From assembly GCF_043555835.1 (NCBI RefSeq), contig NZ_JBIGHV010000003.1, forward strand, positions 248,001 through 312,000: a stretch of DNA of 64,000 nt. Direction: 5' to 3'. Below are positions 18,992 to 26,028 of this stretch, piece by piece (position 1 is the first letter of the stretch; each line of letters starts with the position of its first letter). The notes under the pieces are model-generated. The model was not told where the DNA came from. It saw only the letters and a list, made by a program, of their open reading frames with translations, and did not search any database. The translations under genes and the position numbers were made by a program. This stretch comes from Pelomonas parva (GTDB taxonomy: Bacteria; Pseudomonadota; Gammaproteobacteria; Burkholderiales; Burkholderiaceae_C).

Positions 18992-19939
18992 ATGCGAATC
19001 GCCCACACCTCCTGCTTCAGCGCGACCGTCTTTCGGGAGCAACCGGTCTGGAGGCACATCCTCGCTGCGCGGCCCGACCGGCTCGTCCTGACCGGCGATG
19101 CCATCTACATCGACGAGCTCACCTCGCCGCTGCATCCCAAGCAACTGTCGGAGTACGAGTTCGTCGAACTGGTGGCCGAGAAATACCGCCGCCAACTGGG
19201 CCAGCCCGACTTCGCCGCGTTGATCGCCCAGGTGCCGACGGTGGCGATCTGGGACGACCACGACTTCCTCTGGAACGAGAGCTATGAAGAGAAGGCCATC
19301 ACCCGCAAGGTCTACGCAGGCCTGATCCGCGCTTCGCGCGCCCTGTTCAATGCGTTCTGCGCCCACCTTGAAGGGCGAGCGCCCTTTCCAGCCAGCAACA
19401 GCGACGCCCGCTTTTGGCAGGCCGGCGAACCTGCGCCCGGCTATCGCCAGGTGGTCCTGGACCCACCCGGGCAAGCTCCCCTGCGCCTGCACCTCACCGA
19501 TGGCCGCAGCTGGCGCCTCAGGCGGGCGCTGCTGGGCGAGGCGCAGCGGCGCCAGATCCAGGAGGCCATCGAGGGGGCTCCGCCAGACACGGTGCATCTG
19601 CTCGCCAGCGGCTCCGTGCTGGAGGCTCACAAGGGAGACTGCTGGGCCAACTTCGAAGACCTCGCCTGGCTCAAATCCTTGGCGGCTGTTCACCGTATCG
19701 CCTGCCTCAGCGGCGACATCCACAACGTCGACTTCCAGGCCATCGACACCGGGCCATGGCGGCTGTTCGACTTCACCGCCTCGGGTGCGGCCATCCGCAA
19801 GGCGATCTGGGTCGGCTCGACATGCCAGAACTACGGTCTGGTCGACATCGACGCTCAAAACCTCACAGCCAGCTGGTTCGAGTTCGGGCAACCCTCGCCG
19901 CTGGCGCCGGTGAGCATTGATCGCGCCACCTGGCGCTGA
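18992..19939 (+). CDS. PhoD-like metallophosphatase
   Basis: 315 aa. It has the PhoD-type metal-binding blocks: RPDRLVLTGDAIYIDEL, VAIWDDHDFLWNE and CLSGDIHNVDF. No signal peptide is visible, so it is probably cytoplasmic, unlike secreted alkaline phosphatase D. It is shorter than the classic enzyme and lacks its N-terminal beta domain. The natural substrate is unknown; phosphodiesters such as glycerophosphodiesters would fit the glp context but this is only a guess. AGGGAACGCC precedes the ATG. The gap to glpD is 40 bp. Confidence 0.85.
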   Translation: MRIAHTSCFSATVFREQPVWRHILAARPDRLVLTGDAIYIDELTSPLHPKQLSEYEFVELVAEKYRRQLGQPDFAALIAQVPTVAIWDDHDFLWNESYEEKAITRKVYAGLIRASRALFNAFCAHLEGRAPFPASNSDARFWQAGEPAPGYRQVVLDPPGQAPLRLHLTDGRSWRLRRALLGEAQRRQIQEAIEGAPPDTVHLLASGSVLEAHKGDCWANFEDLAWLKSLAAVHRIACLSGDIHNVDFQAIDTGPWRLFDFTASGAAIRKAIWVGSTCQNYGLVDIDAQNLTASWFEFGQPSPLAPVSIDRATWR

Positions 19940-20058
19940 ATGCCTCGGCGCGCACCAGGCCGGCTTGAACCCTGCGGCCGCCAGCCGCAGCTGCAGCGAA
20001 AACGCCATGCCTGCGCCGAAGGCGCACCCCGCCTGTAGCCGGCTGTGAGGCTTCGGGG

Positions 20059-21039
20059 ATGATGCGCGCCATGCTCTTCGGCCTGCTGTTCGCCCTTGCC
20101 GCCGGCCTCATGTGGGGCCTGGTGTTCGTCGCGCCCGTCATGCTGCCCGGCTATGCGCCGGCGCTGCTGACGGTGGGGCGCTACCTGGCCTTCGGCCTCA
20201 TCGCGCTGCCGCTGGCGCTGATGCTGGACCGGCGCGTGCTGCGCGAGCTGCACGCCGCCGACTGGTGGGAGGCGGCCAAGCTCAGCCTGGTGGGCAACTT
20301 CCTGTACTACCTGTGCCTGTCGGCCGCCATCCAGCGCGCCGGCGCGCCGCTGCCGACGATGATCATCGGCACGCTGCCGGTCGTCATCGCCATCTGCGCC
20401 AACCACCGCAACCGCGTGCGCGACGGCCATCTGCCGTGGGGGAAGCTGGCGCCATCGCTGGCGCTGATTGCGGCGGGTCTGAGCTTCGTCAACCACGACG
20501 AGCTGGCGGTGCTGCGCTCGGGCGCCGGTGACCTGCGCCGTTATGCCGAGGGCGCCGCGCTGGCCGTGCTGGCAGTGGCCTGCTGGACCTGGTATCCCAT
20601 CCGCAACGCCGACTGGCTGCGCGCGCACGCCGATCGCTCGCCACGCGCCTGGGCCACGGCGCAGGGGCTGGTCACGGGGCCGATGGCGCTGATCGGCCTG
20701 GTGCTGCTGGGTCTCGTGCATCTGGCCGCGCCGGGTGCGCTGATCCCGACCGGCTACACCTTCCCGCTCGGCGACCGGCCACTGGCCTATCTGGGCCTGA
20801 TGGCCGCCATCGGCCTGTGCTCGTCCTGGCTGGGCACGCTGTGCTGGAACGAGGCCAGCCAGCGCCTGCCCACCTCGCTGTCGGGCCAGCTCATCGTCTT
20901 CGAGACGCTGGCCGCGCTGGCCTATGCCTTCATGTGGAACCAGCGCACGCCGCCGCCGGCGACGCTGGCGGGCGTAGCCCTGCTGATCGCAGGGGTCATG
21001 TGGGCGCTGCGCATCAAGCCGGTGAAGCACACGGCCTGA
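20059..21039 (+). CDS. EamA/DMT-superfamily exporter
   Basis: 326 aa with ten predicted membrane helices in two EamA repeats: FALAAGLMWGLVFVAPVML at the start, and AIGLCSSWLGTLCWNEASQ with QLIVFETLAALAYAFMW in the second half. Such drug/metabolite transporters export amino acids, nucleosides or other metabolites; the substrate cannot be assigned. Two adjacent ATGs (20059, 20062) and a third at 20071 are possible starts; GAGG lies upstream of the first. It converges with the SUMF1-like gene 10 bp downstream. Confidence 0.9.
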   Translation: MMRAMLFGLLFALAAGLMWGLVFVAPVMLPGYAPALLTVGRYLAFGLIALPLALMLDRRVLRELHAADWWEAAKLSLVGNFLYYLCLSAAIQRAGAPLPTMIIGTLPVVIAICANHRNRVRDGHLPWGKLAPSLALIAAGLSFVNHDELAVLRSGAGDLRRYAEGAALAVLAVACWTWYPIRNADWLRAHADRSPRAWATAQGLVTGPMALIGLVLLGLVHLAAPGALIPTGYTFPLGDRPLAYLGLMAAIGLCSSWLGTLCWNEASQRLPTSLSGQLIVFETLAALAYAFMWNQRTPPPATLAGVALLIAGVMWALRIKPVKHTA

Positions 21040-21049
21040 CGACAGACTC

Positions 21050-21997
21050 CTAGAGCGGCCGCGCGATGCGAAAGCCGACGCCGCCACCCCGGAACTCGGG
21101 CGCGCTCTTGCCGCGATAGGCCGAGCGCAGGGCCGGCGGATAGCTGAACCACGCGCCGCCGCGGGTGCCGCGGAAGTTCGGCTCGCCGCCTTCGGTCCAG
21201 GCTGAGCCGTCGGTCGGCGCACCCGTGTAGTCCACGCGGCCGTGGTCCTGCACCCATTCCCACACATTACCGGCCATGTTGTAGAGGCCGAAGGCATTGG
21301 GCTTGAACACCGGGCCGGCGACCGGGTAGGCCGCGCCATCGGCGCAGTTGACGCCCGCCCATGTCACGTCGGGGATTTGTTCCTTGCCGGTCTGGTCCAT
21401 GGCGTTGGCGTGGGCGCAGGCGGCGGTGACGTCGTCGTCGTCACCCCAGGCGTGGCGCCCGCCCTGCCCGGCTCGCGCCGCGTACTCCCATTCGGCCTCG
21501 CTCAGCAGCCGGTAGCCCTTGCCGGGCACCTGCCGGTTCAGCCAGGCCAGGTAGGCCTGCGCGTCGTGCCAGCTGACACAGCTGACCGGATGCTCGTCGG
21601 TCTGCGCGTAGCCGGGGTTGAGCCAGTTGTGCTGGCTGCTCTTGCCCCACTTCCTGCCGTCAAGCACATGGCAGGCCTCACCCTTCGACAGCTCGTCGCG
21701 ATAGCCGCTGGCGTTCACGAAGCGCGCGAACTCGCCCCGCGTCAGCTCAAACTGGCCCACGGCCAGTCGATAGGCGATGGTCACGCGGTGTTGCGGGCCT
21801 TCGTTGCTGCGGCGCCCTTTCTCGGTGTCCACCGAGCCCATCAGGAAGCTGCCACTGGGCAGCACCACCAGCGTCGGGCAATCGGCGCAATCCTTGATCG
21901 TCTGGCCGACGGCAGGTGTGCCCTGCGCCGGCATCAAGGCGAGTCCGAGCGCGGCGCTGGCGAGGCCACGCCAGAGGGTCGGGAGGGAACAGGTCAT
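21050..21997 (-). CDS. SUMF1/FGE-sulfatase-domain protein lacking FGE cysteines
   Basis: 315 aa. Signal peptide at about residues 1-27 (LALMPAQGTPA), then a SUMF1-type C-lectin fold: DCPTLVVLPSGSFLMGSVDT, NEGPQHRVTIAYRLAVGQFE, YRLLSEAEWEYAARAGQGG, FGLYNMAGNVWEWVQDHG and FRGTRGGAWFSYPPALRSAYR. True formylglycine-generating enzymes have two active-site cysteines near the C-terminal block. Here that stretch has none (Trp and Tyr instead), so it is unlikely to make formylglycine. Periplasmic relatives include PvdO-like proteins. The start was set at the signal peptide; an earlier ATG gives a Pro-rich extension. Confidence 0.87.
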   Translation of the reverse strand: MTCSLPTLWRGLASAALGLALMPAQGTPAVGQTIKDCADCPTLVVLPSGSFLMGSVDTEKGRRSNEGPQHRVTIAYRLAVGQFELTRGEFARFVNASGYRDELSKGEACHVLDGRKWGKSSQHNWLNPGYAQTDEHPVSCVSWHDAQAYLAWLNRQVPGKGYRLLSEAEWEYAARAGQGGRHAWGDDDDVTAACAHANAMDQTGKEQIPDVTWAGVNCADGAAYPVAGPVFKPNAFGLYNMAGNVWEWVQDHGRVDYTGAPTDGSAWTEGGEPNFRGTRGGAWFSYPPALRSAYRGKSAPEFRGGGVGFRIARPL

Positions 21998-22197
21998 GGG
22001 CGTATCCGGGTTGCGTTCGGGTGGCAAGGCCGGAGGAGGGAAGCTCCGGGCGACGGGCATGTTAGGAATGCCGCGCCCTCATCGCGAGCCCTGCGCGACG
22101 GAATCAGGCTCCGGGCGCTTGAGTTCCGAAAGCGGGGACACGAACTCGCGACCATGCGCAAGACCCGGCACCCCAGACGGAGCGCCGCAGGCCGCCC

Positions 22198-22962
22198 TCA
22201 GGCGGGAAAGACCTCGACGACGCGCTGACCGTCGAAGCCATCGGCCTCGCCCTTGCGAAAATGGCCGCGCGCGTTGCTGACGACACGCGTGTCACCCAGC
22301 CGGTAGTCCTGCCGGCAGTGCAAGTGGCCGTGCAGCCACAGCTGCGCGAAGGGCAGCAGCGCTTCGTCGTCGTTGCAGAAGCTGGCCGTCCCCGGCTGGC
22401 GGCCATAGCGCGGGTCGGCGCTCTTCAGGCTGGGGGCGAAATGGGTGATGGCCACCGTGGCATCCCAGTCGCCGGTGCGCTTGAGTTCATCGGCCAGCCA
22501 GGCGCGGCTCTCCAGCGCCAGCGCGCGCACGGCGTCCACGCCGAAGACCTCGCCGTGCCGCGTGGACTGCATGACCTTCTGGAAGTAGCTGCCGGCCCGC
22601 ATCGCGCGGTCGCGGCCCGACGGGCCGAAGGCGTCGAAGTCGCACCAGCGCGTGCAGCCGACAAAGCGCACGCGCCGGCCTTGCGCGTCGCTCAGCACGA
22701 TGGACTCGTCGTCCAGCATGCGCAGGCCGATGTCCTTCACGTGCGCGCGCAGCGCCTCGCGCACCTCGTCCACGTCGCGCTTGTCGAACTCGTGGTTGCC
22801 CGGCACGAACAGCACCGGCACCGGCCAGCCGCGGAACAGCTCGAAGCTGCGCCAGGTGGTGTCGATGTCGCCGGCCAGGATCAGCAGCTCGGCGCCTGGG
22901 GCGGGCACTGGCAGGTAGGACTCCGTCTCCAGGTGCAGATCGGAGAGCAGCTGCAACCTCAT
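22198..22962 (-). CDS. Calcineurin-like metallophosphoesterase
   Basis: 254 aa with all five family motifs: SDLHLE (about residues 7-12), ILAGDIDTT, VLFVPGNHEFDKR, AITHFAPS and LWLHGHLHCRQDYRL. This is a two-metal cytoplasmic phosphoesterase; whether it acts on nucleotides, lipids or proteins is unknown. The start MRLQLLSDLH is clear; the open frame upstream runs into a REP-pair element and is not coding. It belongs to a minus-strand run with the UPF0149 and rlmJ genes, but the repeat separates it from them. Confidence 0.9.
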   Translation of the reverse strand: MRLQLLSDLHLETESYLPVPAPGAELLILAGDIDTTWRSFELFRGWPVPVLFVPGNHEFDKRDVDEVREALRAHVKDIGLRMLDDESIVLSDAQGRRVRFVGCTRWCDFDAFGPSGRDRAMRAGSYFQKVMQSTRHGEVFGVDAVRALALESRAWLADELKRTGDWDATVAITHFAPSLKSADPRYGRQPGTASFCNDDEALLPFAQLWLHGHLHCRQDYRLGDTRVVSNARGHFRKGEADGFDGQRVVEVFPA

Positions 22963-22979
22963 GTCAGTGGCGGACAGGC

Positions 22980-23071
22980 GTAGGGCGGATCGCGACCCAC
23001 CATTCGATGGCGACAACCCGACACGCGCGTCCTGATTCCGCAACCAAACGGCGGGTCATGACCCGCCCTAC
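22980..23071. repeat. REP-pair (REPIN/BIME-like) element, copy 2
   Basis: Same design as the copy at 15606-15701. A left unit at 22980-23001 (GTAGGGCGGATCGCGACCCACC, with two substitutions: GGGTC to GGATC and CCCGCC to CCCACC) and a right unit at 23050-23071 (GGCGGGTCATGACCCGCCCTAC, identical to copy 1) flank about 48 bp of different sequence. It sits just upstream of the metallophosphoesterase start and 16 bp after the UPF0149 stop, so it may also stabilise or terminate that transcript. Confidence 0.83.
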
Positions 23072-23087
23072 GGGGTTGGTTCTCACA

Positions 23088-23852
23088 TCAATTGGAACCG
23101 TGGCAAACCTTGTACTTCCGCCCCGACCCGCAAGGGCATGGGTCATTGCGCCCGACCTTGGGCGTGTCGCGCCGGATGGTCTCGACGCGGTAGCGCTCGG
23201 CCTCGGTCAGGTCGGCCAGATCGGCCACCGCCGCCACCATCTCCTCGATGGCGTCGTCCAGGTCCTTCAGCGGGTACTCGCGGTTCAGCGTGGCGACGAC
23301 TTCCTTCTCCTCGTCGGTCTCGGCCGGCAGGTGACGGTACAGGCGGGCCAGCGCGGCGGCGACGTCGTCGTTGGGCATGTCGGCCAGCTCGGGGAAGCAC
23401 AGCACCGCATGCTGGAAGCCGGCCACCCAGGGCATCAGCGCATGCGACAGCGGGCCCAGCGCGTCGTAGCTGGCGCGCGCCGAGCGCTCCTCGTCGGTCG
23501 CGTCCTCGGGCAGCGGGTCGGGTTGTGCATCTTCGTCGACATCCAGCACGACCGGGTCGAACCAGCCGTCCTCGGCCAGGCCCTTCATCAGCGCGGCGTG
23601 CCGGCGCTCGACGAGCTGGGTCAGGCGGTCCAGCCAGGCGGCGTCGACGCTGTCGGGCAGCAGGCCGCCGTCGTAGTCGAAGATGTTGGGCAGCCACTCG
23701 TCCGTGTCGATGAGGCGGGGCTGCACGATGACGCCGCACAGGTAGCCGTCCAGCATGGACGCGTCCAGTGGCTGCAGCGGCTCGGGCGTGGATGCCAGGA
23801 GTTCGTCGAGTTCGGCGAACTCGGCGTCGGTCAGGTCTTGGGTGGTGCTCAT
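23088..23852 (-). CDS. UPF0149 (YecA/YgfB-like) protein with SEC-C motif
   Basis: 254 aa. The N-terminal UPF0149 helical domain (about residues 5-190; LDASMLDGYLCGVIVQPR, WVAGFQHAVLCFPEL) is followed by a C-terminal SEC-C zinc motif, VGRNDPCPCGSGRKYKVCHG, with the CxCx8C(H) ligands intact. SEC-C tails are best known from SecA, where they bind SecB and ribosomes; in YecA they bind metal and ribosomes. A role near translation or export is an inference. It shares a strand with rlmJ, which ends 18 bp upstream. Confidence 0.9.
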   Translation of the reverse strand: MSTTQDLTDAEFAELDELLASTPEPLQPLDASMLDGYLCGVIVQPRLIDTDEWLPNIFDYDGGLLPDSVDAAWLDRLTQLVERRHAALMKGLAEDGWFDPVVLDVDEDAQPDPLPEDATDEERSARASYDALGPLSHALMPWVAGFQHAVLCFPELADMPNDDVAAALARLYRHLPAETDEEKEVVATLNREYPLKDLDDAIEEMVAAVADLADLTEAERYRVETIRRDTPKVGRNDPCPCGSGRKYKVCHGSN

Positions 23853-23870
23853 GGCGGGGGATTGTGGCCT

Positions 23871-24737
23871 TCAGGCCGCCTTCTGCTCCAGCACGAAGTT
23901 CGCACCGTCGTACTGGCCCAGCTTCTCCACCAGCAGCGGCAGGCACTCGGCCAGTTCGTCGTGCAGCGTGAACGGCGGGTTGGCGATGAACATGCCGCTG
24001 CCCAGCATGCCCAGGCCCTTGCCGTCCGGGCGGTCGGCGGGCTCGGCCACGGTCAGGCGCACGTGCAGCCAGCCCTTCTTGGCGGTCGCGTCGGCGCTGC
24101 CTTTCAGGCGCTGGGCGAGCTGGCTGGACTCCAGCAGCTGCAGCTGCGGGTACCAGATCATGACGACCGTGTCGGCCGCACGCTCCAGCGCCTCGCGCAG
24201 CGCGGCCAGCACCTTGGCGTAGTCGGTCTTGATCTCGTAGGACGGGTCCATCAGCAGCGCCGCGCGGCGCGTGGGCGAGGGCAGCTCCGCCTTGATGGCC
24301 GTGAAGCCGTCGCGGTCGCTGACCTGGGTGTTGGCGCGGCCCTCCAGGTAGCTGACGAGGATGCGGTGGTCCGTCGAGTGCAGCTCATAGGCGCGCAGCC
24401 GGTCGGTCTCGCGCATCAGCATGTTGGCGATGGCGGGCGAACCGGGGTACTGGCGCAGCTGTCCATCGGGGTTGAAGGCGCGCACCAGGCTCATGTAGTC
24501 GGCCAGCGGCTCGGGCAGGCCCTTGGCGTCGAAGAGCCGCGAGACGCCCGTGCCGTACTCGGCGTTCTTCTGCGCATAGCGGCCCTCGACCGAGTAACCG
24601 CCGGCGCCGGCGTGGGTGTCGATGAGGGTGTAGGGCTTGTCCTTCTCACCCATGTAGCGCAGCACGCGGGTCAGCACCAGGTGCTTGAGGACGTCGGCAT
24701 GGTTGCCGGCATGGAAGGCGTGGCGGTAGGCGAGCAT
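23871..24737 (-). CDS. rlmJ: 23S rRNA (adenine2030-N6)-methyltransferase
   Basis: 288 aa, close to the E. coli length. It N6-methylates A2030 of 23S rRNA using S-adenosylmethionine. The N-terminus MLAYRHAFHAGNHADVLKHL is diagnostic for RlmJ. The SAM-binding loop is DTHAGAGGYS, and the catalytic motif reads DPSYE at 164-168 (usually DPPYE). The Ser for Pro change is conservative and seen in related N6-adenine methyltransferases. GSGMFIANPPF forms a later conserved block. It is probably co-transcribed with the UPF0149 gene. Confidence 0.95.
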   Translation of the reverse strand: MLAYRHAFHAGNHADVLKHLVLTRVLRYMGEKDKPYTLIDTHAGAGGYSVEGRYAQKNAEYGTGVSRLFDAKGLPEPLADYMSLVRAFNPDGQLRQYPGSPAIANMLMRETDRLRAYELHSTDHRILVSYLEGRANTQVSDRDGFTAIKAELPSPTRRAALLMDPSYEIKTDYAKVLAALREALERAADTVVMIWYPQLQLLESSQLAQRLKGSADATAKKGWLHVRLTVAEPADRPDGKGLGMLGSGMFIANPPFTLHDELAECLPLLVEKLGQYDGANFVLEQKAA

Positions 24738-24852
24738 GGGGCCAATTGTCTTATGCGGCTCGCTAACACAGCCCCATCAACCGCGCTCAGCCGGGGAAAG
24801 CGGTGGCGCGGCTAGCCTTGCGGCCATCGTTTCCATCCCCATCTCGCTCGTC

Positions 24853-25944
24853 ATGCCTACCCTTTTCGACCCCGTCCGCTTCGGCGACATCCCCCTCGCC
24901 AACCGCGTCGTCATGGCGCCACTCACGCGCAACCGCGCGCCTAACCAGACGCCGCATGCGCTGCACGTCGAGTACTACCGGCAGCGCGCCAGCGCCGGCC
25001 TGATCATCACGGAGGCGACGCAGATCCGCCCCGACGGCCAAGGCTACTTCGACACACCCGGCATCCACAGCCCAGAGCAGATCGCCGCCTGGAAGCAGGT
25101 GACCGACGCCGTGCACGCGGACGGCGGCAAGATCGTCGTGCAGCTGTGGCATGTGGGCCGCATCTCGGTGAACAGCCTGCAGCCGGGCGGCCAGCCGCCG
25201 GTGTCGTCCACGGCCCGCGCCGCCAAGACCCGGACCTATGCGGCCCATGGCGAACTGGTGCCGACCGACGTGCCGCGCGCGCTGCGCACCGACGAGCTGC
25301 CGCAGCTGATCGCCGACTACGCGCAGGCGGCGAAGAACGCGATTGCGGCCGGCTTCGACGGCGTCGAGGTGCACGCCGCCAACGGCTACCTGCTGGAGCA
25401 GTTCCTGCGCGACAGCACCAACGACCGCACGGATGAATACGGCGGCTCCATCGAGAACCGCGCGCGCTTGCTCATCGAGGTGATGACGGCGGTGGCGCAT
25501 GCCATCGGCGCCGGTCGCACGTCGCTGCGCATCAGCCCGGTCACGCCGGCCAACGACATTGGCCAGGACAGCGACCCGCAAGCCCTCTTCAACCATGTCG
25601 TCGACCAGCTCGCACCCCTGAAACTGGCCTTCCTGGAGGTCGTCGAAGGCGCCACCGGCGGCCCGCGCGACAACGCGCCGTTCGACTACGCCGAGCTGCG
25701 CCGCCGGTTCGCCGGCCCCTACATCGCCAACAACGGCTTCGACCGGGCCATGGCGCTGGACGCCGTGGCCAGCGGGCGGGTGGATGCAGTGGCCATCGGC
25801 AGGCCCTTCATCGCCAACCCCGACCTGGTGGAGCGCCTGCGTGACGACCTGCCCTGGGCCGCGCCGCAGAAGGAGACGTTCTACGGCGGTGGCGCCGAGG
25901 GCTACACGGACTACCCCGCCGCAGCGGAACTGTTGCGCGCCTGA
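24853..25944 (+). CDS. nemA: Old Yellow Enzyme-family NADH:flavin oxidoreductase (NemA-like)
   Basis: 363 aa FMN-dependent alkene reductase of the N-ethylmaleimide/xenobiotic reductase type. Motifs: FGDIPLANRVVMAPLTRNRA (FMN contacts), VQLWHVGRIS, the substrate-binding pair in FDGVEVHAANGYLLEQFL with H and N, the RTDEYGGSIENRARL loop, and the C-terminal GRVDAVAIGRPFIANPDL phosphate site. It reduces activated C=C bonds, nitro groups and quinones with NAD(P)H. The start was placed at MPTLFDPVRF; the open upstream frame lacks homology and no ribosome site is evident. A NemR-type repressor is not adjacent. Confidence 0.93.
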   Translation: MPTLFDPVRFGDIPLANRVVMAPLTRNRAPNQTPHALHVEYYRQRASAGLIITEATQIRPDGQGYFDTPGIHSPEQIAAWKQVTDAVHADGGKIVVQLWHVGRISVNSLQPGGQPPVSSTARAAKTRTYAAHGELVPTDVPRALRTDELPQLIADYAQAAKNAIAAGFDGVEVHAANGYLLEQFLRDSTNDRTDEYGGSIENRARLLIEVMTAVAHAIGAGRTSLRISPVTPANDIGQDSDPQALFNHVVDQLAPLKLAFLEVVEGATGGPRDNAPFDYAELRRRFAGPYIANNGFDRAMALDAVASGRVDAVAIGRPFIANPDLVERLRDDLPWAAPQKETFYGGGAEGYTDYPAAAELLRA

Positions 25945-26028
25945 CCCCCCGCCAGCCGCGTTCCCTAATCCTGGGGAAACGCCGGCGGGCTCGTCGTGCG
26001 ACATTGGCCGCCCCACAAGGAGGGCGCG

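Noticed and set aside
23086..23100. TTGGAACCG half-site resembling the LacI-type operator at 7370-7385
   Set aside because: Only one half-site is present and it lies within the 3' coding end of the UPF0149/SEC-C gene.
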